Program-made: the position numbers and the translations under genes
Shown here: positions 12,690 through 17,867 of the stretch, one piece after another
Layout: the number at the start of each line of letters is the position of its first letter
Numbering within the stretch: the stretch's first letter is position 1
Source: Anaerolineae bacterium
Lineage (GTDB): Bacteria; Chloroflexota; Anaerolineae; Aggregatilineales; Phototrophicaceae
Direction: 5' to 3'
DNA: 17,867 nucleotides
NCBI GenBank assembly: GCA_028284565.1
Contig: JANQRM010000506.1
Span: 1 to 17,867, forward strand
The notes under the pieces: generated by a model
The model's database searches: none
Seen by the model: only the letters and a program-made list of their open reading frames with translations
Told to the model about the DNA's origin: nothing

Positions 12690-13322
12690 ATGAACCATCC
12701 CAAAGTAAGCAACGAAGAAATGATGAAACGAGTGATTCGCTTTTCTGAAGTTCGCAAAAATCCCATTCCCGTGATGTTCATTGACAGTCCATTAGAAGGG
12801 CATCAACGGCTAAATTATGCCCTCATTGGCGATACAGCGAGCGAAAACCCGGATTATGAACCTCTGTTGAATGCGCCACACACCTTCCAAATCGGGATGC
12901 ACTATGCTGAACCGGGTAATGGACCTGCCTATCATACCCATGACTATGTGGAGATGTTCATGCCGATGAAAGGCAAATGGACTTTCTATTGGGGCAACGA
13001 CCCTGATGGTGAACCCGAAGGCTCAACCGAAATTGAACCGTGGGATTGCATCTCTTTGCCGGCTGGTCTTTGGCGGCGCTTTGAGGTGAGCAAGACAGAA
13101 ACAGAGGGTGGTGTCATTCTTGGTGTACTCGACCAGCATGAAGTCTTCGAGGGCAAAGACCCCTACTGGGCAAAGTCGGTTGAAGATGATGCGCGCGCAA
13201 TTGGTTTTTATGCCGATGAAAACGGGCAAATGGTCAAGCCAGATCATTATGATGAGCTTAAACAATCCCTCCAAGATCGTCTGCAAAAACGGATGGATGC
13301 GGAAATTCCAGTTAATAAATAG
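12690..13322 (+). CDS. Cupin-domain protein
   Basis: A 210-residue single-cupin protein (from ATG 12690). Cupin motif 1 is complete, G(5)HTH(3)E(6)G: GNGPAYHTHDYVEMFMPMKG, with His82, His84 and Glu88 as metal ligands. Motif 2 is present as ISLPAGLWRRFE (121-132), but its histidine is replaced by Arg129, so one usual metal ligand is missing. The C-terminal 60 residues are charged and helical. AGGAG (12677-12681) lies 8 nt before ATG 12690, which is therefore preferred to the GTG at 12687. It has its own promoter and diverges from the PhyH-family oxygenase, so both may act on the same compound; possible roles are dioxygenase, isomerase or small-molecule binder. No specific reaction can be assigned. 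Confidence 0.85.
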   Translation: MNHPKVSNEEMMKRVIRFSEVRKNPIPVMFIDSPLEGHQRLNYALIGDTASENPDYEPLLNAPHTFQIGMHYAEPGNGPAYHTHDYVEMFMPMKGKWTFYWGNDPDGEPEGSTEIEPWDCISLPAGLWRRFEVSKTETEGGVILGVLDQHEVFEGKDPYWAKSVEDDARAIGFYADENGQMVKPDHYDELKQSLQDRLQKRMDAEIPVNK

Positions 13323-13344
13323 AGGTGAACACGCCTTTGATAGC

Positions 13345-13374
13345 TTGACGAATCGAGGCTTTCTTGCCTATACT
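13345..13374 (+). promoter_or_regulatory. Promoter of the attenuator/leader transcript
   Basis: TTGACG (13345-13350), 18-bp spacer, TATACT (13369-13374, 5 of 6). The predicted start is at or next to the A of the ATG at 13381, which would make a leaderless message. Confidence 0.6.
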
Positions 13375-13380
13375 AAGCCT

Positions 13381-13464
13381 ATGAAGACACAATACCTTGC
13401 CCCCGCCATGCGAATGTTGAACCTCCTGACAACTGACAGACGAGGCAAGCATCCGCGCGCGTAA
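13381..13464 (+). CDS. Putative 27-residue leader peptide
   Basis: A 27-codon ORF starts at the predicted transcription start (ATG is 6 bases after the -10 hexamer) and ends TAA at 13462. The peptide begins MKTQYLAPAMRMLNLL and ends with a basic tail (DRRGKHPRA). It has three Met and two adjacent Arg codons but no run of a single amino acid. Codons 18-21 contain TGACAGACG, which can pair with the 5' arm of the terminator downstream. That arrangement, and not homology, is the reason to call it. A fortuitous ORF remains possible; there is no Shine-Dalgarno sequence. Confidence 0.45.
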   Translation: MKTQYLAPAMRMLNLLTTDRRGKHPRA

Positions 13465-13500
13465 GGGCAATATCCATTTAGTTTATCCAACCGTCTGTCA
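13434..13500 (+). promoter_or_regulatory. Candidate antiterminator pairing
   Basis: TGACAGACG (13434-13442) is perfectly complementary over 9 bp to CGTCTGTCA (13492-13500). The second segment contains most of the 5' arm of the terminator stem (13489-13498), so the two structures exclude each other. Confidence 0.5.
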
Positions 13501-13521
13501 TCCACAGGCGGTTTTTTGTTT
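13489..13521 (+). terminator. Intrinsic terminator between the cupin and methyltransferase genes
   Basis: AACCGTCTGT (13489-13498) pairs with ACAGGCGGTT (13504-13513), 10 bp with one G:U, loop CATCC, followed by TTTTTTG and further T residues. The end is about 15 bp before the methyltransferase start codon, with AGGAGG (13526-13531) directly after it. Confidence 0.85.
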
Positions 13522-13535
13522 TCATAGGAGGCTCC

Positions 13536-14168
13536 ATGCCCAACGACATTGTAGGTAGTTACAATCAGGTTGCAAAAGAATATGTTAAGCGCATATATGA
13601 CGAGCTGGCGCAAAAGCCCTTTGACCGCAAGATGCTCGATTGGGTGATTGAAAAGGTCGGCGATTTGGGGATGATTTGTGATATGGGCTGTGGTCCGGGA
13701 CAAATCGCGCGCTATCTCCATGAACAGGGTGCAACCAGCTGTGGCATTGATTTATCGCCGGGCATGATTGAGCAAGCTAAGCAACTCAATCCTGATATTG
13801 CCTTTCAAGTTGGCGATATGCTGTCGCTGTCTGAGGTCGAGGATGAGACATTCGGTGGGATTGCCTGTTTCTATTCGATTATTCATTTCTCACCTGATCA
13901 ACTAACCCAAGCCTTGAAAGAACTGCACCGTGTCTTGCGTCCGGAAGGGGTGATACTCATCACCTTCCACATTGGCGACGAGGTGAAACATCTGGGCAAG
14001 TGGTGGGGACATCAGGTGTCTGTGGATTTTCACTTTTACCAGACAGCTATCATGAAAGATGGGCTTGTCGAAGTTGGTTTCAATTTGGAAGAAGTCATCG
14101 AGCGCGATCCCTATCCCGAACCTGTGGAAGTGCAGACAAGACGCACTTATCTCTTTGCAAGGAAGTGA
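13536..14168 (+). CDS. Class I SAM-dependent methyltransferase (Methyltransf_11/25 type)
   Basis: A 210-residue Rossmann-fold methyltransferase. Motif I is CDMGCGPGQIARYL (48-61), the acidic ribose ligand is Asp72 in GIDLSPGM (70-77), GD at 93-94 precedes the adenine-binding loop, and HRVLRPEGVILITF (131-144) is the post-motif strand and turn. The family methylates very diverse small molecules and the substrate cannot be read from the sequence. AGGAGG (13526-13531) with a 4-nt spacer is a strong, tight ribosome binding site directly after an intrinsic terminator. Transcription must therefore read through that hairpin, as no other promoter is visible. The nucleotidyltransferase gene follows after 3 nt, which implies a shared job. 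Confidence 0.88.
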   Translation: MPNDIVGSYNQVAKEYVKRIYDELAQKPFDRKMLDWVIEKVGDLGMICDMGCGPGQIARYLHEQGATSCGIDLSPGMIEQAKQLNPDIAFQVGDMLSLSEVEDETFGGIACFYSIIHFSPDQLTQALKELHRVLRPEGVILITFHIGDEVKHLGKWWGHQVSVDFHFYQTAIMKDGLVEVGFNLEEVIERDPYPEPVEVQTRRTYLFARK

Positions 14169-14171
14169 AAC

Positions 14172-14978
14172 ATGAAAGTCTCACAAGCACTATTTGATAA
14201 TATCGTCGAAGCTATTCGTACGGATAACACAGTAGCAATTGTCTTAACGGGTAGTTTTGCGCGCGGGGATGCGACCGAATTCAGCGACATTGACTTGTTT
14301 CATTATGTGGATACATTGCCAGCAGATGTTGATAAGTATGCCATTCGTTATGAGGACGATATTCTCATCAGCGTCTCCACTGCGACTATCGAAAGTGAAC
14401 AGGCGAAACTGCAACGTCCCGATACAGCGATTTGGGCAGTCGAAGGGGTTCGCCAAGCGCGCCTATTATTTGACCCGCAAGGACGTTTTGAAGCACTCCA
14501 GCAACAAGCATACGATTTTGTCTGGACAGATGAACTCCAAGCACAAGCCAATCACTTAGCCAGCCGTCTCTTGATGGACGATGGGGAGGAAGCGCGGAAG
14601 ATTCTCACGGGTCTATCGAAAGCAAATAATTCCATCATCCTCTATGCAACCTATGGCTTGGTGTTGGGATTGAGTAAAACAATCGCTATTCAACAATTGC
14701 TATTACTGAAATCCGAGAATGAATACTTCCAACGCATCCGAGAGGCGATTCAATCTCACACGGAATTGGCGTATCATTATGACCTCGCGGTGGGATTTTC
14801 TAGCGTCTCAGTCGATAATGGGAACCCGGTGCGAATGCGGGGCATCGCCTTATTACGATTGTACGAATACACGGCAGACTTTTTAGCCGATACGATTCAA
14901 GACGAGCATCGCACAACCATTGAGAAAACACGGCTGGCAATTCAGTCATCACCATTCGTAAAACAATCAATTAGGTAA
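14172..14978 (+). CDS. Pol beta-type nucleotidyltransferase (aminoglycoside adenylyltransferase-like)
   Basis: A 268-residue protein with the minimal nucleotidyltransferase signature GSFARGDATEFSDIDLF (27-43): the GS helix start and the paired Asp39/Asp41 that bind catalytic magnesium. The remainder (about 120-260) is helical. The size and two-domain layout resemble antibiotic nucleotidyltransferases such as ANT enzymes and LinB/Lnu-like proteins, which transfer AMP to hydroxyls of aminoglycosides or lincosamides. Housekeeping and toxin-antitoxin members share the motif, but those toxins are usually shorter. The third catalytic acid is not certain; the EDD at 61-63 or nearby is a candidate. 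AAGGAAG (14158-14164) overlaps the end of the upstream gene and serves this start 3 nt after its stop, so the pair is translationally coupled. Resistance or self-protection is possible but not shown. Confidence 0.8.
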   Translation: MKVSQALFDNIVEAIRTDNTVAIVLTGSFARGDATEFSDIDLFHYVDTLPADVDKYAIRYEDDILISVSTATIESEQAKLQRPDTAIWAVEGVRQARLLFDPQGRFEALQQQAYDFVWTDELQAQANHLASRLLMDDGEEARKILTGLSKANNSIILYATYGLVLGLSKTIAIQQLLLLKSENEYFQRIREAIQSHTELAYHYDLAVGFSSVSVDNGNPVRMRGIALLRLYEYTADFLADTIQDEHRTTIEKTRLAIQSSPFVKQSIR

Positions 14979-15040
14979 GGGTGTAAAGCTGTACGTCCAA
15001 CAATAGTAACCAATCAACACAGAAAGCAGGCAACATCAAC

Positions 15041-16843
15041 ATGGCAGAATACATTCACGTATCGGTAGCGTGGCCCTATGCCAATGGCGACCTCCACATC
15101 GGGCATCTCGCCGGAGCCTATCTACCGGCAGACATCTTCGCACGGTATCATCGTCTCAAGGGCAATCACGTCCTGATGGTATCTGGGTCGGACAGTCATG
15201 GTACGCCCATTTCCGTGGAAGCCGATGTGCGTGGAGTCACCGCTAGAGAAGTATTCGAGCAATATCATGAACGCTTCCTCCTCGCACAGCAGAAGGTCGG
15301 CATCAGCTATGACTTGTTCACCCACACCGATACCGAAAATCACCACGAAATCGCGCAGGACTTCTTCACGCTCTTGCTAGAACGGGGCTTTCTCTATAGG
15401 GAACAGCAACGTCTGCTCTATAGTGAGAGTGAGAAACGCTTCCTGCCGGACAGATACGTCGAGGGCGAGTGTTATATCTGTCACTATGAGAGCGCACGGG
15501 GCGACCAATGCGACAATTGTGGGAATCTCATCGACGCAACCCAACTCATCAATCCCCGCAGTCGCAACAACCCCGATGACCAACTCATCATCAAAGAAAC
15601 CGAACACTACTTCCTCGATTTAGCCAAATTCAGCGATGACATCCTAGCCTATCTCAATGAGCGTGAGGACATCTGGCGAGGCAATGTCACCAAATTCAGC
15701 CAGAACTTCGTCAAGGATGGCTTGCGAGGTCGTCCGATTACCCGCGACATTGACTGGGGCATCCCCGTCCCCCTTGATGATTGGGGAGACAAACGGCTCT
15801 ACGTCTGGTTTGAAGCCGTGATGGGCTATTTTACGGCTAGTGTCGAATGGGCAAAGCACGTCGCCAACGACCCAGACGCTTGGAAACAGTGGTGGTATAA
15901 TCCTGATGCCAAAATTTACAATTTCATCGGCAAGGACAACATCCCATTCCACACGATTATCTGGCAGGCGGAGTTGTTCGGCGTGAATGGCATCTACAAC
16001 GATGGCGATGAGACCCCACTTCAATTGCCTTATGATGTCCCGGCGAATGAGTTCATGAATATCGAGGGACAGCAATTCTCGAAGTCGCGCAATTGGGCGA
16101 TTTGGTTGCCCGATTTGTTAGAGCGTTATCAAGCCGATGCGATTCGCTTTTATGTGGCACGCACCTTCCCAGAACGCGCCGATTCCGACTTCTCGTGGGA
16201 TGGCTTCCTGCAACGGGTGAATAACGAATTGCTGGCGGCGTGGGGCAATTTGGTGAATCGCATCGTGGGATTCGCCTATAAACGCTTCGATGGCAAAGTC
16301 CCAGAGTACGATGAACTGCTCGACATCGACCATGAAATCATTGCCACTGTCGAATCCGGGTTTGAAGAAGTCGGTGATTTGCTAAATACCGTGCAATTGA
16401 AAGATGCGCTCAACTCGGCATTGCGATTGGCACGCGAGGTTAATGGTTATCTCGATAAGCGTGAACCATGGAAATCCATAAAGGACGACCCAGCCGACGC
16501 GGCGCGCTCGGTTTATTCGGCACTGCGTTGCATCGACAACCTGAAAATCCTGTTTGCGCCTTTCTTGCCCTTCAGCTCACAGCAAGTCCATGACTATCTG
16601 GGTTATGAAGGACGGCTCTTCGGCGAGCAACACATTACCACCGTCGATGAATCATCGCGCTCTCACAAGGCGTTGATTTACGACGGCACGAATGCAATCG
16701 GCACATGGGAAAAATCAAACCTCCCTGCCGGACAAGCCCTCGTTCAACCGAAGCCCTTGTTCGTCAAACTCGAACCCGAAATTGTCGAACAAGAGCGCGC
16801 CTATCTCGGTCAACCCCGCGAGGAACATCCGATTGAGGTGTAA
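15041..16843 (+). CDS. metG: Methionyl-tRNA synthetase
   Basis: A 600-residue class I aminoacyl-tRNA synthetase that charges methionine to initiator and elongator tRNA-Met. Landmarks: VAWPYANGDLHIGH (9-22) with the HIGH signature at 19-22, the zinc knuckle with Cys144, Cys147, Cys157 and Cys160 (CYIC, CDNC), YVWFEAVMGY (254-263) of the methionine pocket, FIGKDNIPFH (295-304), and the KMSKS loop in the form QFSKS (345-349). The first lysine of KMSKS is replaced by glutamine; the second, catalytically important lysine is kept. The anticodon-binding helical domain follows (about 395-540). A C-terminal tRNA-binding EMAP/Trbp111 domain is absent. It lies 62 bp after the nucleotidyltransferase gene. 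Codon use is richer in C-ending codons than in its neighbours over the first half. Confidence 0.97.
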   Translation: MAEYIHVSVAWPYANGDLHIGHLAGAYLPADIFARYHRLKGNHVLMVSGSDSHGTPISVEADVRGVTAREVFEQYHERFLLAQQKVGISYDLFTHTDTENHHEIAQDFFTLLLERGFLYREQQRLLYSESEKRFLPDRYVEGECYICHYESARGDQCDNCGNLIDATQLINPRSRNNPDDQLIIKETEHYFLDLAKFSDDILAYLNEREDIWRGNVTKFSQNFVKDGLRGRPITRDIDWGIPVPLDDWGDKRLYVWFEAVMGYFTASVEWAKHVANDPDAWKQWWYNPDAKIYNFIGKDNIPFHTIIWQAELFGVNGIYNDGDETPLQLPYDVPANEFMNIEGQQFSKSRNWAIWLPDLLERYQADAIRFYVARTFPERADSDFSWDGFLQRVNNELLAAWGNLVNRIVGFAYKRFDGKVPEYDELLDIDHEIIATVESGFEEVGDLLNTVQLKDALNSALRLAREVNGYLDKREPWKSIKDDPADAARSVYSALRCIDNLKILFAPFLPFSSQQVHDYLGYEGRLFGEQHITTVDESSRSHKALIYDGTNAIGTWEKSNLPAGQALVQPKPLFVKLEPEIVEQERAYLGQPREEHPIEV

Positions 16844-16876
16844 TAGCTAGGGTATGTTCTTGTCCTAGTTACGCTA

Positions 16877-17404
16877 TTGTCGGCATGTACCAACACCGCT
16901 TGGGATGAGTTTATCTATCCCAGCCAATCCTATTTTGAGCAAGTTGTAGATGACCAAGCCACAATAGAGATGTGTACAGCATCAGAAGGACAAGGATATA
17001 CCTTTGACCAATTTGTGCTAAACGAGGAAGGCATTGAAGTTACTTATCCCGATGGAGAAATTCGTCGTTATGAAGAAAGGCTATCAGTTTCAATCGACCT
17101 TCTAACCAATATCAATCGGGACTTTTCAGGTATCGATTTGTTGACTGATGGAGAAATGGACCGTTTAACCGAATTGGCTAGCACTTTTTGTCAAGATTAT
17201 AGTGGGAGCGCAACTTCACTCCAATATCCATATTCATTAGAACAGGTCCTGATGTGGGATTATGTGAATGGAGTACGCGGTATCTTTGTGTTTGGAGAGA
17301 TGTGTGAAGTCACTGACACCTATGGATGGAGTACAGGCAGTTATGCTTCGTTCTATGACATACACCCTGATTCAGCATGTCCATCTGGGAAAGTCCAGTT
17401 TTGA
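16877..17404 (+). CDS. Lipoprotein-like ORF with no proper start codon
   Basis: I do not recognise the family. The open frame from 16847 encodes a hydrophobic stretch ending in a lipobox (YVLVLVTLLSAC, Cys at 16886-16888) and about 170 polar residues typical of a secreted lipoprotein, with several cysteines. Between the in-frame stop at 16844 and the lipobox there is no ATG, GTG or CTG. The only possible start is TTG 16877, which would remove the signal peptide and has no ribosome binding site. An ATG at 16854 is in another frame and meets a stop after four codons. The frame is the same as metG, separated by TAA TAG. It is either a 5'-truncated or frameshifted remnant, or its annotation hides a base error. 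The coordinates given use TTG and are a placeholder. Confidence 0.5.
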   Translation: MSACTNTAWDEFIYPSQSYFEQVVDDQATIEMCTASEGQGYTFDQFVLNEEGIEVTYPDGEIRRYEERLSVSIDLLTNINRDFSGIDLLTDGEMDRLTELASTFCQDYSGSATSLQYPYSLEQVLMWDYVNGVRGIFVFGEMCEVTDTYGWSTGSYASFYDIHPDSACPSGKVQF

Positions 17405-17515
17405 TGTCATGTGAAAAACTATAAACCAACAACTATCGACTAAGAACTCGTATAAACATAAAAATTTCATCAGAATTTTACGAAATTTATCTTCCATAAA
17501 CCCACCTTGCGCTAT

Positions 17516-17531
17516 TATAGTAGGGATATTC
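17516..17531 (+). promoter_or_regulatory. Probable -10 region of the FmdB-like gene
   Basis: TATAGT followed by AGGGATATTC matches the carD -10 region (TATAAT AGGGATATGC, 1573-1588) at 14 of 16 positions. No good -35 is visible. Confidence 0.4.
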
Positions 17532-17559
17532 CCGTAAGTGGTACTAGGACTGAGACACA

Positions 17560-17867
17560 ATGCCAATGTATACCTATCGCCGTGAAGACGGCACAACCTT
17601 CGACATTCGCCAATCCTTCAGCGATGACCCCTTGACCGTAGACCCCGAAACCGGACAACAGGTGGTGCGGGTAGTACAAGCACCGGGCATTATCTTCAAG
17701 GGCAGTGGCTTCTATGTCACAGACACCGGCAAAGCCAATAACCCTGCCAATCCCAAAAATGGCAATAGCGAATCCTCCGCGAATGGTAGTGATGCGAAAG
17801 CTGATTCTTCCAACACAAGCTCCGAAACCAAGTCCGAAGCGAAAACAACTGAAACGTCACCTGCGAA
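17560..17867 (+). CDS. FmdB-family protein lacking the zinc-ribbon cysteines (partial, runs off right edge)
   Basis: The first 102 codons are in the window. Residues 1-56 align with the FmdB/CxxC-CxxC-SSSS regulatory zinc-ribbon family: MPMYTYRREDGTTF, then QSFSDDPLT and the diagnostic PGIIFKGSGFYVTD (42-55). The family normally carries two CxxC pairs, one after the opening tyrosines and one in a CPxCG turn. Here they read RREDG and DPETG, and there is no cysteine at all in the visible part. The tail from residue 58 is low-complexity and hydrophilic, rich in N, S, K, E, T and A, as in other members. The fold may persist without zinc. The function of the family is poorly known (small regulatory protein). 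AGGA lies 10 nt before the start. Confidence 0.8.
   Translation, partial: MPMYTYRREDGTTFDIRQSFSDDPLTVDPETGQQVVRVVQAPGIIFKGSGFYVTDTGKANNPANPKNGNSESSANGSDAKADSSNTSSETKSEAKTTETSPA

Noticed and set aside
13108..13464. 118-codon ORF overlapping the end of the cupin gene
   Set aside because: Its first part is an out-of-frame shadow of the cupin gene. Only the last 27 codons, after the promoter, are considered as a leader peptide.
15644..16075. 143-codon ORF antisense to metG
   Set aside because: Shadow of a highly conserved synthetase gene; no family features of its own.
17462..17488. Inverted repeat AAATTTC / GAAATTT before the FmdB-like gene
   Set aside because: Short, AT-only in character and in an AT-rich stretch; likely by chance and without a T-run for a terminator.
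1..17867. CRISPR arrays, tRNA or rRNA genes, insertion sequences, phage attachment sites
   Set aside because: I found no regularly spaced repeat-spacer array, no cloverleaf-type sequence, no transposase and no terminal inverted repeats with target duplications.

Overview
The window is about 17.9 kb of a bacterial chromosome of moderate GC, with 14 or so intact genes, two partial genes at the edges and one clear pseudogene. A stand-alone CarD/CdnL-type RNA polymerase regulator, a SARP/BTAD-type regulator with an attached ATPase-like domain, a DUF4062-NB-ARC-TPR STAND protein, an FmdB-like protein and the general protein style suggest Chloroflexota (Anaerolineae-like). This is inference from gene content; no rRNA or tRNA gene is present to test it.

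Left region (1-5144), mostly minus strand: the start of a secreted protein with an exact 36-residue repeat; an SDR-fold protein lacking the catalytic YxxxK; carD on the plus strand behind a strong promoter and a long foldable 5' leader; then, on the minus strand, an RNA-methyltransferase-like gene, a short AraC-type regulator, two glyoxalase-fold (VOC) paralogues and the decayed remains of a third.

Centre (5145-10600): a two-gene plus-strand operon, joined by an ATGA overlap, encodes a cytoplasmic STAND NTPase (DUF4062, NB-ARC, TPR) and an exported subtilisin-family protease with an intact triad. It ends at a bidirectional terminator shared with a convergent BTAD regulator whose P-loop is destroyed. 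The regulator's promoter is covered by a perfect inverted repeat. The STAND-subtilase pair is the best candidate for an undescribed sensing or conflict system.

Right region (10600-17867): an AraC-family regulator and a phytanoyl-CoA-dioxygenase-family gene (minus) diverge from a cupin gene (plus). The 307-bp region between them holds TTGAT-led repeats at exact 21-bp spacing, a good TTGACA promoter and a 12-bp palindrome. After the cupin gene comes what looks like a complete transcription attenuator: promoter, leaderless 27-codon ORF, competing antiterminator and terminator. It leads into a SAM methyltransferase and nucleotidyltransferase gene pair, followed by metG. The window ends with a lipoprotein-like ORF that has no start codon before its signal sequence, and an FmdB-family gene that has lost all four zinc-binding cysteines.
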